Made by a program: the position numbers and the translations under genes. DNA of 17,958 nt from JAATGI01 sp036510675 (GTDB lineage: Bacteria > Pseudomonadota > Alphaproteobacteria > ATCC43930 > CGMCC-115725): NCBI GenBank assembly GCA_036510675.1, contig DATCDN010000051.1, positions 1-17,958 of the forward strand, given 5' to 3'. Below the pieces are notes generated by a model. That model was not told the origin of the DNA. It saw only the letters and a list, made by a program, of their open reading frames with translations, and made no database searches. Shown here in pieces: positions 1 to 7,448 of the stretch (position 1 is the stretch's first letter; every line of letters starts with the position of its first letter).

Positions 1-1
1 C

Positions 2-163
2 GGCAAAAACCGCTTCCGCGATCGCCCCCAGCGCAACACCTTCATCAAAACCTTCGTCCATGACTACAATCGAACCCGACTGCGATGCCTCGGCCACAAA
101 GCCCCCGCCCAACTCCTCGCTAACCTCCCGGGACACAACACAACCGGTGACCGCATGCGTTAA
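2..163 (+). CDS. IS481-type transposase, C-terminal fragment (cut by window edge)
   Basis: An open frame from base 2 to a TAA at 161-163 gives 53 residues with no start in the window. It contains FIKTFVHDYNRTRLRCLGHK followed by APAQLLANLPGHNT, the usual end of IS481-family DDE integrase/transposases, just after the catalytic core. The DDE residues themselves would lie to the left, outside the window, so I cannot tell whether the element is intact or a remnant. Its stop codon overlaps the stop codon of the opposite-strand SDR gene within one TTAA. No terminal inverted repeat can be recognised between the two genes, which suggests the right end of the element is lost or lies inside the shared sequence. 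Confidence 0.75.
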   Translation, partial: GKNRFRDRPQRNTFIKTFVHDYNRTRLRCLGHKAPAQLLANLPGHNTTGDRMR

Positions 164-963
164 GCAGGTGCCGCGAGCGCCGCGCCGCCATCGACCGGCA
201 GGGCGACGCCGGTGACGAAATTGGCCTCGTCCGAGGCGAGGAACAAGGCCGCGTTGGCGACATCCCAAGCGGTGCCCATCTTGCGGCGCAGCGGCACCTT
301 GGCATCGCGTTCGGCCGCGACGTCGGCGCGGGTGCGATTGCCGGCGCGGGCGCGGGTATCGACCGCCATCGGCGTGTCCATCAGGCCAGGCAAGATGACA
401 TTGGCGCGGATGCCATAGCCGGCGTTCTGGATCGCGAGCTGCTCGGTATAGGCGATCATCGCGGCTTTCGTGGCCTTGTACGCCACCAGCGGATAATTCA
501 GCCACGCGGCCATGGATGAGATATTGATGATCACGCCCGATTTCTGTTGCCGCATCACCGGCAGCACATGCTTGCACGCCATCACCGTGCCGCGCAGGTT
601 GATCGCGACGACACGGTCGAAGGCTTCCTCGGTGATCTCCGTCGGCGACGCGTCGCCACCGGCGATGCTGACGCCGACATTGTTATGAAGAATGTCAATG
701 CGGCCCCAGCGCGCCATCGCGTCGCCGATCATCGCGACCAGCGTCGCCTCCTTGGTGACGTCGGCGGCGACGGCGAAAGCGGTGCCGCCCGCCGCCGCGA
801 TCATGGCCACGGTTTCCTCGGCCGAGGCAAGATCGCGATCCACCGCCAGCACGCTCGCGCCCTCCTGGGCAAAGCGCAAGGCGGTGGCGCGGCCATTGCC
901 CATTCCCTCGCCGGGACCTTGGCCGGCCCCGACGACGATCGCAATCTTACCGGCGAGCCGCAT
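160..963 (-). CDS. SDR-family NAD(P)-dependent oxidoreductase with expanded glycine loop
   Basis: This 267-residue classical short-chain dehydrogenase/reductase has a Rossmann N-terminus (IAIVVGAGQ, residues 7-15), an acidic D42 after the second strand that favours NAD(H), the HNNVG motif at 93-97, ISS at 148-150, and the catalytic pair Y162-x3-K166 (YKATK). The family usually has TGxxxGxG; here the loop is lengthened to a Gly-rich stretch from 12 to 24 (GAGQGPGEGMGNG). The start at 963 (MRLAGK) was chosen because the longer frame to 1014 adds 17 residues that overlap the upstream gene and look unlike a Rossmann N-terminus. It starts 8 bases after the stop of the 972-1733 SDR gene, so the two are probably co-transcribed. 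The substrate is unknown; the neighbourhood suggests a hydroxyacyl or alcohol intermediate of aromatic or acyl-CoA catabolism (inference). Confidence 0.88.
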   Translation of the reverse strand: MRLAGKIAIVVGAGQGPGEGMGNGRATALRFAQEGASVLAVDRDLASAEETVAMIAAAGGTAFAVAADVTKEATLVAMIGDAMARWGRIDILHNNVGVSIAGGDASPTEITEEAFDRVVAINLRGTVMACKHVLPVMRQQKSGVIINISSMAAWLNYPLVAYKATKAAMIAYTEQLAIQNAGYGIRANVILPGLMDTPMAVDTRARAGNRTRADVAAERDAKVPLRRKMGTAWDVANAALFLASDEANFVTGVALPVDGGAALAAPA

Positions 964-971
964 GATCCGGC

Positions 972-1733
972 CTACCGCGGCGCCAGCCGCACCGCGCCGT
1001 CGATGCGGATGCACTCGCCGTTGATATGGACATTGTCGATGATGTGCAGCGCCAGCTTGGCATATTCATAGGCGTGGCCCATGCGCTTCGGGAACGGGAT
1101 CGACGCTTCGAGCGACGCCTTCGCCTCGGGCGTCAGTCCGCCGGCCAGCGGCGTCCAGAAAATGCCGGGGGCGATGACATTGACGCGAATGCCGAACTGC
1201 GCCAGCTCGCGCGCCGCCGGCATGGTCAGGGCGACGATGCCGCCCTTCGAGGCGGAATAGGCGGCCTGGCCAATCTGGCCCTCGAACGCCGCGACCGACG
1301 CCGTCGAGATGATGACGCCGCGCTCATTATCTTCAAGCGGCGGCAGCGTGCTCATATCGGCGGCGGCGAGGCGCATCATGTTGAAGCTGCCGACCAGATT
1401 GACGTTGATGATGCGGGTGAATTGATCGAGCGGCATCGGTCCGTCGCGGCCGACGATGCGGCGGCCGGCGCCGATGCCTGCGCAATTAATCAGGATGCGC
1501 GCGGCGCCATGGGCCTCGCGCGCGGCCTTTACCGCCGCCTCGCCTTCCTCGGCGTCGGCGACGTTGCAGGGAATGGCCAGCCCGCCGATTTCGCCGGCGA
1601 CGGTGCGCGCCAGATCGGCATTGCGATCCACCACCGCGACCTTGGCGCCACCCTTCGCCAGATAGCGCGCCGTCTCGGCGCCGAGACCCGACGCACCGCC
1701 GGTGACGATCGCCGCATGACCCTTAAGTTCCAT
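972..1733 (-). CDS. HSD10-like 3-hydroxyacyl-CoA dehydrogenase (SDR family)
   Basis: This 253-residue SDR resembles human 17beta-HSD type 10 (3-hydroxyacyl-CoA dehydrogenase type 2) closely. TGGASGLG at 11-18 binds the cofactor and D36 indicates NAD(H). NCAG lies at 83-86. The catalytic triad is S146, Y159 and K163, within TASVAAFEGQ and AAYSASKGGIV, both near-identical to the human enzyme with a constant offset of nine residues. The C-terminal PFPKRMG and NGECIRIDGAVRL also match that subfamily. It would oxidise 3-hydroxyacyl-CoA to 3-oxoacyl-CoA in the cytoplasm. A strong Shine-Dalgarno (AAGGAGG) sits about nine bases before ATG. It lies downstream of feruloyl-CoA synthase on the same strand, which makes oxidation of a hydroxyphenyl-hydroxypropionyl-CoA plausible (inference). 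Generic 2-methyl-3-hydroxyacyl-CoA oxidation is the alternative. Confidence 0.88.
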   Translation of the reverse strand: MELKGHAAIVTGGASGLGAETARYLAKGGAKVAVVDRNADLARTVAGEIGGLAIPCNVADAEEGEAAVKAAREAHGAARILINCAGIGAGRRIVGRDGPMPLDQFTRIINVNLVGSFNMMRLAAADMSTLPPLEDNERGVIISTASVAAFEGQIGQAAYSASKGGIVALTMPAARELAQFGIRVNVIAPGIFWTPLAGGLTPEAKASLEASIPFPKRMGHAYEYAKLALHIIDNVHINGECIRIDGAVRLAPR

Positions 1734-1832
1734 GATTCGCTCCTCCTTCGTATCTCGCTGATGCCCGATTGATCACGAAAAGCGGCACCTTGTCACCAAA
1801 ATGTATCGGAGATAACGGTGCGTCCCTCGACT

Positions 1833-1864
1833 GCGAACCGCCACGCTAACGCGCGACGGTTCGC
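1833..1864. repeat. Inverted repeat in the SDR-synthase gap
   Basis: GCGAACCG (1833-1840) is matched exactly by CGGTTCGC (1857-1864), with 16 bases between the arms. No T-run follows on either strand, so it is not an intrinsic terminator. It could form an RNA hairpin between the feruloyl-CoA synthase and SDR cistrons, or be an operator. I see no other gene in the 247-base gap 1734-1980. Confidence 0.5.
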
Positions 1865-1913
1865 GCTCGGGATGAGGACGATTGGAGTGGTACAAAGTTA
1901 GACGCCGCTCGCT

Positions 1914-1979
1914 CTCTCCTCATCCTGAGCGCGCAGCGCGATCCGGAGGATCGGGCGAGCAGTCGAAGGACGCACGACA
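1914..1979. repeat. Interspersed palindromic repeat (CTCATCCTGAG type)
   Basis: The stretch begins TCTCCTCATCCTGAGCGCGC and ends in CAGTCGAAGGACG. It has the layout of the short interspersed repeat common between alphaproteobacterial genes, in which a CTCATCCTGAG box is paired with a TCGAAGGATG box. GATCCGGAGGATC in the middle gives local dyad symmetry. It ends immediately before the stop codon of the feruloyl-CoA synthase gene, where such elements often sit. Confidence 0.55.
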
Positions 1980-1980
1980 T

Positions 1981-3837
1981 TCAGACGGCGGTCGCCTCCA
2001 TTTTCGCCAGCAGCACGCGGGCCGACGGCTGCGCCGCATAAAGCTCGGCGATCAGCGCCGGGCGATTGTCCTGCATGGCGCGGGCGTTGAGCGAGCCCTT
2101 GTCGGTGACCTCGTTCTTGTCGATCGAAGGCGGCTCTTCGAGGATCATGCCGCGCACGATGCGGGTGGCGCTGCCGGTGCCTTCCTTCGCCAGCTCGGTC
2201 AGCAGTTCCGCGAACCGCGCGCGCACCGCCGGATGGCGCAGCACCTCGATCTCGGGCGCGCTCGCCGGCAGGTCCGGGCACAGCGCGCGACAGGCGGCGC
2301 CGTCGGCGAAGAACAGCGCGCCGAGCTCGTCGCGGTCGGCGCCGGTCATCACCACGTCGCGGACATAGGGCGCGAAATGCAGCACGATCTTGGTCTTGAG
2401 CGGCCCGACACTGACCCAGGTGCCGGTCAACAGCTTGAAATCCTCGGCGATGCGGCCGTCGAACACGATGCCCTTCGACGCATCGCGGGCATCGAGGAGG
2501 CGCACCGCGTCGCCGGTCTTGAGATAGCCCTCCTCGTCATAGAGCTTCGCCGTCAGGTCGGGCTGCCGCCAATAGCCCGGCGTCATGCTCGGCCCCTTCA
2601 TGCGCGCCTCGAATTTGCGCTCGGCCGGCGACAGCTTGAAGTCGATGCCCGGCGCCGGCACGCCGACCAGGCCCGCGAAGCCGTCGGGCCAGTTGGCGCA
2701 CAGCATGAAGGGCGCGGTCTCGCTCATGCCGAGGCCGGTGACCATGGGGATGCGCTCGCCGACCGTCGCCAGCGCGATCTCGTCCAGCGCATCCCAAATG
2801 AATTGCGGCAGCCCCGCCGCGGCATAGAACATCATCCGCATGCGCTCGAAAAAGCCGCGGCGCAGCGTTTCGTCGGCGCGCAGGAACGGGATCAGAAACT
2901 CATACGCCTTGGGCACGTTGAAATAATAATTGGGCTTTATGTCGCGCAAGTTGCGCACCGTGCGCTCGAACTGGCCCGGCACCGGGCGGCCATCGTCGAT
3001 GTAGTAGGAGCCGCCATTGTACAGCACATTGCCGAAGTCGGAATGCGCGAAGGTATGGTTCCACGGCATCCAATCGACCACCACCGGCGGCTGTTCGCGC
3101 AAGGTGGGCAGCATCTCGACCTGCATCTGCTGATTGGCGGCGTACATGCGCTGGGTATTGATCACGCCCTTGGGCAAGCCGGTCGAGCCCGAGGTGAAGA
3201 GGATCTTCATCACATCGTCGGCCGCGACCCTGGCGGCGGCCGCGTCCACCGCCGCCGTCGGCGCGGTCGCCAGCAAATCGCCGAACCAGGTCGCCGGCCG
3301 CCCCGGCGGCGGATTGCCGCCCACCACGAGCTCGGCATCGGGCGGCGCCGCCGCGTCGATCGCCTTGGCGAACAGGGCGCCATCGGCGGCGAAGATCAGG
3401 CCCGGCGTCAGCAGGCCCAGCACATGCTTCAGCTTGCCGTAATCGGTCGAGACCAGCGAATAGGGCGGCGAGACCGGCGCATAGGGAATGCCGACATGCA
3501 TCGCCGCCAGCCCCAGCACGGCGTGGTCGAGATCGGCGCCCGACAGGATGACAATCGGACGGTCGGCCGATGGCGGCCGCGACAACAGCGCCTGGCCGAC
3601 GCGCCGCACCCGGTCGAGCATCTGGGCATAGGTGATGGTGCGCCACTCACCATCCGCGCCGCGTTGCCCGATCAGGACCCGGTCGGGCTGGCTGGCCGCG
3701 AACGCGACCAGGCGGTCGGTGATCTTGACCGGATAGGGACCCAGCGGCGTGGCCGAGCGCAGCCGGATCGTGCCGTCGGCCGATTTCTCCATCGCGGTCG
3801 TGGACGGTCCGAGACTGATTTTGCGAATGGGCGTCAT
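1981..3837 (-). CDS. Feruloyl-CoA synthase (hydroxycinnamate:CoA ligase)
   Basis: This 618-residue protein belongs to the ANL (acyl-CoA synthetase) superfamily. It would activate ferulate, p-coumarate or related acids to CoA thioesters at the expense of ATP, in the cytoplasm. The phosphate-binding A3 motif LFTSGSTGLPKGV is at 213-225, the A5 motif GLGMSETAP at 368-376, A7 YLKTGD at 438-443, and the hinge region GRIAEDFKLLTGTWVS starts at 461. The C-terminal DKGSLN places the adenylation lysine near K580. The length and the segments MPWNHTFAHSDFGNVLYNGG and MLCANWPDGF fit the long bacterial feruloyl-CoA synthase group (FCS/CouL type) rather than short 4-coumarate ligases. The start at 3837 has AAGGTG about eight bases upstream. 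It is divergent from the thioesterase gene and upstream of two SDR genes on the same strand. The exact cinnamate preference cannot be read from sequence. Confidence 0.88.
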   Translation of the reverse strand: MTPIRKISLGPSTTAMEKSADGTIRLRSATPLGPYPVKITDRLVAFAASQPDRVLIGQRGADGEWRTITYAQMLDRVRRVGQALLSRPPSADRPIVILSGADLDHAVLGLAAMHVGIPYAPVSPPYSLVSTDYGKLKHVLGLLTPGLIFAADGALFAKAIDAAAPPDAELVVGGNPPPGRPATWFGDLLATAPTAAVDAAAARVAADDVMKILFTSGSTGLPKGVINTQRMYAANQQMQVEMLPTLREQPPVVVDWMPWNHTFAHSDFGNVLYNGGSYYIDDGRPVPGQFERTVRNLRDIKPNYYFNVPKAYEFLIPFLRADETLRRGFFERMRMMFYAAAGLPQFIWDALDEIALATVGERIPMVTGLGMSETAPFMLCANWPDGFAGLVGVPAPGIDFKLSPAERKFEARMKGPSMTPGYWRQPDLTAKLYDEEGYLKTGDAVRLLDARDASKGIVFDGRIAEDFKLLTGTWVSVGPLKTKIVLHFAPYVRDVVMTGADRDELGALFFADGAACRALCPDLPASAPEIEVLRHPAVRARFAELLTELAKEGTGSATRIVRGMILEEPPSIDKNEVTDKGSLNARAMQDNRPALIAELYAAQPSARVLLAKMEATAV

Positions 3838-3864
3838 GGGGCAACACCTTGTGCCGCTTAGTAT

Positions 3865-3893
3865 TTGACGGGCCGGCAGAATGCCGCTTCAAT
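3865..3893 (+). promoter_or_regulatory. Candidate sigma70 promoter for thioesterase-MFS-MFS operon
   Basis: TTGACG (3865-3870) and TTCAAT (3888-3893) are separated by 17 bases. The -35 box matches the consensus at five of six positions and the -10 box at four of six. It lies about 75 bases before the thioesterase start, in the divergent gap with the feruloyl-CoA synthase gene. Predicted by eye only. Confidence 0.4.
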
Positions 3894-3917
3894 CGGACCG
3901 AAGCAAGGCGCCGGGTC

Positions 3918-3930
3918 CATCCAATGGATG
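3918..3930. promoter_or_regulatory. Candidate operator palindrome in the divergent promoter region
   Basis: CATCCA-A-TGGATG is a 13-base dyad with perfect 6-base arms around a single central base. It lies about 25 bases downstream of the predicted -10 box of the plus-strand operon, where a bound repressor could block transcription. Hydroxycinnamate gene clusters are commonly controlled by MarR-type repressors that release DNA on binding CoA thioesters, but no regulator gene is visible in the window. Confidence 0.35.
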
Positions 3931-3969
3931 CGCCGGCTCGGGGACGGCCGGTCTTGGGGAGCGGTGATC

Positions 3970-4386
3970 ATGGTGACGAACAAGCGCCGCATCCGGGTGG
4001 AATGGGGGCACTGTGACCCGGCGGAAATCGTCTACTACCCCCATTACTTCGCCTGGTTCGACGCCTGCACCACGCATCTCTTCGAAAGCGTCGGCCTGAC
4101 GCCGCAGCGCTTCTTCAAGGATTTCGGCGTCAAGGGCTACCCGCTGCTGGAGGCGAGCGCCAAGTTTCACGTCGCCTCGGCGTTCGGCGACGAGATCGAC
4201 ACCGAGACCACGGTCACCGCCTGGCGGCCGAAAACCTTCACCCTGTCGCATCGCTTCACCCGCGGTGAGACGCTGCTGCTCGAAGGCTTGGAAACGCGGA
4301 TTTTCGTGGTGCCGCATCCCGACGATCCGACACGCATCAAATCGGTCCCGATTCCGAAAGACGTGAAGCGCCGGTTCGGCGCCTGA
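3970..4386 (+). CDS. Acyl-CoA thioesterase, 4-hydroxybenzoyl-CoA thioesterase family
   Basis: The 138-residue hot-dog-fold protein begins MVTNKRRIRVEWGHCDPAEI. The W/F-G-x-C-D-P-A-x-I-V motif contains D16, which aligns with the catalytic Asp17 of Pseudomonas 4-hydroxybenzoyl-CoA thioesterase, and YYPHYFAWFDA follows as expected. It would hydrolyse an aromatic acyl-CoA to free acid and CoA in the cytoplasm. The ATG at 3970 was chosen because the family domain starts there and GGGGAG lies upstream. The longer frame from 3865 adds 35 unrelated residues and would run through the promoter. The next gene starts four bases after its stop, so it is operonic with two MFS genes. In this setting it could release hydroxybenzoate or vanillate from the CoA ester formed after side-chain shortening (inference). 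Confidence 0.88.
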   Translation: MVTNKRRIRVEWGHCDPAEIVYYPHYFAWFDACTTHLFESVGLTPQRFFKDFGVKGYPLLEASAKFHVASAFGDEIDTETTVTAWRPKTFTLSHRFTRGETLLLEGLETRIFVVPHPDDPTRIKSVPIPKDVKRRFGA

Positions 4387-4390
4387 CAGC

Positions 4391-5563
4391 ATGAGCGACG
4401 GCGACCCTCGCGGCTTCGATCCGCGCGTCTGGCTGCTGGCGATCGGCACCTTCGCGACCGGCACCGACACGTTCGTCATCGCCGGCATCCTGCCCGAACT
4501 GGCGCATTCCTTTTCCGTCACCATCGAGGCGGCCGGCGCCGTGGTCTCGGTCTATGCCTTCGTCTATGGCATCGGCACGCCGCTCTTGGCGCTGGTGGCG
4601 GGGCGCTGGCGCCAGGACCGGGTGGCGCTGGTGGCGCTGGCGCTGTTCGTGATCGTGAACATCCTGTGCGCGCTGGCGCCCAGCTTCGGCTTTCTGCTGA
4701 TCATGCGCGCGGCGGCGGCGCTGTGCGCGGCGGTCTATGCCCCCGCCGCCTATGTCATCGCGGCGGCGTCGGCCCGGCCGGAGAAGCGCGGCGGCGCATT
4801 GGCGGCGGTGGCGCTCGGCTCGTCCGGCTCGACCGTGCTGGGGGTACCGCTCGGCACCTTCGTCGGCGATCATCTGGGCTGGCCCGCCACCTTCATCCTG
4901 ATCGCGCTCATCAGCGCGGGGGCGCTGGCGGCGCTGATGGCGTACGGGCCGCGCGCCGCCGAGGCCGGGCCGCCGCTGCCGCTGGGCGCGCGGGTGGCGC
5001 CGCTGGCGCGCCTGCGGGTGTGGATCGCGCTGGCCCCGGTGCTGCTGATGTTCTGCGGCATCTACGCCGTCTATACCTATATCGCGCCGCTGTTACAGCT
5101 TCAGTATTCGATCGCCGACATTCCGCTGTTCCTCATCTGCTATGGCGCCGGCGGCCTCGCCGGCAGCCAGCTGGGCGGCAAGCTGGTCGACAAATTCGGC
5201 GCCACCCGGCCGCTGATCGTGCTGCTGTCGCTGTTCGCGCTGCTCAATGTCGCGCTGCCCTATTCCCTCCATTCCTGGCTGGCGACCGGCGCCGTGATGT
5301 TCGGCATGACGCTGTGCAGCTGGGCGTGCTTCGCGCCGATTCAGACCCGCGTGGTCGCGGTCGAGCCGGAGCACGCCAATGTCATGTTCGCGCTGATCAA
5401 CGCCTCGATCTTTTTCGGCGGCGCGGTCGGGGCGGCGCTGGGCGGGGTGGTCCTGGGGCTGGTTTCGGTGATGGCCCTGCCCTATCTGGCGGCCCTCCTC
5501 AGCGCCATCGCGGTGGCGATGATCGTGCAGTCGCTGCCGCGCGGGACTCCGGGGCCGGCCTGA
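4391..5563 (+). CDS. MFS transporter, DHA1-type (first of tandem pair)
   Basis: This 390-residue inner-membrane protein of the major facilitator superfamily has about twelve hydrophobic segments. It starts with RVWLLAIGTFATGTDTFVIA in TM1 and has VSVYAFVYGIGTPLLALVAGRW around TM2. The second half repeats the layout, with GGLAGSQLGGKLVDKFG as the TM8-9 loop motif. Size and order fit DHA1-type proton-coupled efflux proteins (AraJ/YdhP/PbuE-like), which export small metabolites or drugs. It lies four bases after the thioesterase stop, with no convincing Shine-Dalgarno, so translational coupling is likely. The substrate is unknown. Export of a phenolic acid would fit the operon but is inference. 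Confidence 0.85.
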   Translation: MSDGDPRGFDPRVWLLAIGTFATGTDTFVIAGILPELAHSFSVTIEAAGAVVSVYAFVYGIGTPLLALVAGRWRQDRVALVALALFVIVNILCALAPSFGFLLIMRAAAALCAAVYAPAAYVIAAASARPEKRGGALAAVALGSSGSTVLGVPLGTFVGDHLGWPATFILIALISAGALAALMAYGPRAAEAGPPLPLGARVAPLARLRVWIALAPVLLMFCGIYAVYTYIAPLLQLQYSIADIPLFLICYGAGGLAGSQLGGKLVDKFGATRPLIVLLSLFALLNVALPYSLHSWLATGAVMFGMTLCSWACFAPIQTRVVAVEPEHANVMFALINASIFFGGAVGAALGGVVLGLVSVMALPYLAALLSAIAVAMIVQSLPRGTPGPA

Positions 5564-5587
5564 CCGCCGCGCTTTCCGCACCGCCTC

Positions 5588-6748
5588 ATGCCGTCCACCC
5601 GCGCGCTCGATCCGCGAATTTGGCTTCTCGCCATCGGCACCTTCGCCGTCGGCACGGATGCCTTCGTCATTGCCGGCATCCTGCCGCTGCTCGCCGCCTA
5701 TTTCGTCATCAGCATGCCGGCGGCCGGCATGATCGTCTCGGTCTATTCCTTCACCTACGGGCTGGGGACGCCGCTGCTGGCGGTGCTGGTCGCGCGCTGG
5801 CACCGCCCCCAAGTCGTGGTCGCCACGCTGTGCGCCTTCGCGCTGGTCAATCTCGGCTGCGCCTTCGCGCCGAGCTATGGCGTGCTGCTCGGGCTGAAGG
5901 CGGCGGCCGGCATCTGCGCCGCCATCTACACCCCGACCGCCTATCTGTTGGCGGCGTCGCTGGCGCCGGCCAGCCGGCGCGGCGCCGCCCTGTCCGCGGT
6001 CGCGGTCGGGCTGACCGTCGCCTCGGTGCTGGGCATCCCGATTGGCACCTGGATCGGCTATCATTTCGGCTGGCATGCGACCTTCGGCGCGATCGCGCTG
6101 GTGACGGTGGGCGCCGCCGCCGCGATCCGGCTGGGCCGCCTGCGCGACCCAAGCGCCGGGGCAGCGATGCCCAGCCTGGCGCGGCGCATCGCGCCGCTGG
6201 GCCGGTGGCCGGTGTGGCTGGCGCTGCTGCCTTGCCTGCTGATGTATATCGGCAACGCGATGGTGTTCACCTATATCGCGCTGTTGTTGGAGACGCATTA
6301 CAGCGCCGGCGAGTTGCCGCTGCTGCTCGGCGTTTACGGCCTCGGCGGCCTGGTCGGCAGCCCGCTCGGCGGCCGGCTCGCCGACCGGATGGGGCCGGTG
6401 AAGCCGCTGTTCATGGGCCTGACGCTGCTGTTGCTGGTCCATTTGTCGGTGCCGTTCAGCCTCGCCTCGATCTGGAGCACCTGCGCGGTGCTGTTCTTCG
6501 CCACCTTGGGCAATTGGGGCTGCTTCGCGCCGTTTCAGGCGCGGATCATGCGGATCGAGCCGGAGAACGCCACCGTGCTGATCGCGCTGATCAATACCGG
6601 CGTCTATATGGGAAATGCGATCGGCGCCGGCATCGGCGCCCTGCTGCTCCGCACGATGCCGGTGACCGACCTGCCCTTCGTGGCGGCCCTGATGATCGCG
6701 ACGGCGATCGCGGTGCTGGCGGTGCCGCTGCCGCGACCGCGCGCCTGA
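5588..6748 (+). CDS. MFS transporter, DHA1-type (second of tandem pair)
   Basis: This 386-residue MFS protein is clearly a paralogue of the preceding gene. DPRIWLLAIGTFAVGTDAFVI, VSVYSFTYGLGTPLLA, the CAAIYTP stretch and the GVYGLGGLVGSPLGGRLADR loop align with the first copy at matching positions, and the proteins are nearly equal in length. Twelve transmembrane segments are expected. It starts 24 bases after the first transporter and ends one base before the stop of the converging GST gene. The pair probably arose by tandem duplication and then diverged. Whether they have different substrates or act together cannot be read from the sequence. Confidence 0.85.
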   Translation: MPSTRALDPRIWLLAIGTFAVGTDAFVIAGILPLLAAYFVISMPAAGMIVSVYSFTYGLGTPLLAVLVARWHRPQVVVATLCAFALVNLGCAFAPSYGVLLGLKAAAGICAAIYTPTAYLLAASLAPASRRGAALSAVAVGLTVASVLGIPIGTWIGYHFGWHATFGAIALVTVGAAAAIRLGRLRDPSAGAAMPSLARRIAPLGRWPVWLALLPCLLMYIGNAMVFTYIALLLETHYSAGELPLLLGVYGLGGLVGSPLGGRLADRMGPVKPLFMGLTLLLLVHLSVPFSLASIWSTCAVLFFATLGNWGCFAPFQARIMRIEPENATVLIALINTGVYMGNAIGAGIGALLLRTMPVTDLPFVAALMIATAIAVLAVPLPRPRA

Positions 6749-6749
6749 G

Positions 6750-7343
6750 CTATCGCCAGCTCGGCCGCGATTGCAGGCGGTCGAGCCAGGCGCGAATGCG
6801 CGGATAGGGCGCGAGGTCATGGCGCACCATCGGCGACAGTTCGAGCGTGCAGCCCAACACGATGTCACCGAGGCCGAATTGACCGGCGATATAGGGGGCG
6901 CGGCCCAATTGCCCCTCGATCACCGGAACGAAGCGCGCGAGCCGGACCTCGGCTGCCTTGCTCTGCGCCTCATCCTCGGGCGCGCCCCGCCGTGCCTTGA
7001 TGAAGCGCTCCACCACCAGGGTGGTGAAATAGGGATCGACATGGCAGGAACAGAAGAACATCCAGCGCATCGTGTCGGCGCGGGCCTGAAGATCGTCGGG
7101 CCACAGCGTGCCGGGCTTGGTCTCGGCGAGATAGCATATGATCGCGCTCGACTCCCACAGCGCGAAATCGCCATCGGTCAGGACTGGCGCCTTGCCAGTG
7201 GGGTTCAGCGCAAGATAGTCGGGCGCGCGGTTTTCGCCGGCGGCGAAATCGACATTCTTCAAATCGAGCGCGATGCCCAGTTCCGACGCGGCAATCCGCA
7301 CCCGCTTGCCATTGGGTGAGATGGGAAACGTGTAAAGCTCCAT
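6750..7343 (-). CDS. Glutathione S-transferase family protein
   Basis: This 197-residue protein has a thioredoxin-like N-domain: MELYTFPISPNGKRVRIAAS, a likely catalytic Ser/Asn region near S9-N11, the cis-proline P53 in GKAPVL, and the glutathione-binding E64-S65 (ESSAI). A helical C-domain follows, with GQFGLGDIVLG near 154-164 corresponding to the conserved N-capping region. It would act in the cytoplasm, conjugating glutathione to electrophiles or cleaving or isomerising them. The start at 7343 has GAAGAGG six bases upstream. It is divergent from the dienelactone hydrolase gene, with 105 bases between the starts. Such enzymes occur in aromatic degradation clusters (maleylacetoacetate isomerase, ether cleavage), but the subfamily here is not clear. 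Confidence 0.85.
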   Translation of the reverse strand: MELYTFPISPNGKRVRIAASELGIALDLKNVDFAAGENRAPDYLALNPTGKAPVLTDGDFALWESSAIICYLAETKPGTLWPDDLQARADTMRWMFFCSCHVDPYFTTLVVERFIKARRGAPEDEAQSKAAEVRLARFVPVIEGQLGRAPYIAGQFGLGDIVLGCTLELSPMVRHDLAPYPRIRAWLDRLQSRPSWR

Positions 7344-7448
7344 AGCGGGCCTCTTCTTTTGGAACGCGATCCGACTCTAGCATATTGGCCGCGAGAGAGG
7401 CATGCTGGTCGAAATCCGTTTGCTAATCAGCTTGGGAAGGACGTGGCA

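Noticed and set aside
1833..1864. Intrinsic terminator after feruloyl-CoA synthase
   Set aside because: The hairpin arms are good but no T-run follows on either strand.
1882..3861. 659-codon plus-strand frame opposite feruloyl-CoA synthase
   Set aside because: It is a mirror of a high-GC gene: Arg/His/Gln-rich, no recognisable domain, while the minus-strand frame carries all adenylation motifs.
4666..6807. 713-codon plus-strand frame across both MFS genes
   Set aside because: Alternative frame of the two transporter genes, with Arg/Ala/Gly-rich composition and no hydrophobic periodicity. It spans the intergenic junction only because stops are rare in GC-rich DNA.
5093..6868. 591-codon minus-strand frame opposite the MFS genes
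   Set aside because: Extremely Arg/Gln/His-rich shadow of the transporter coding strand, with no domain.
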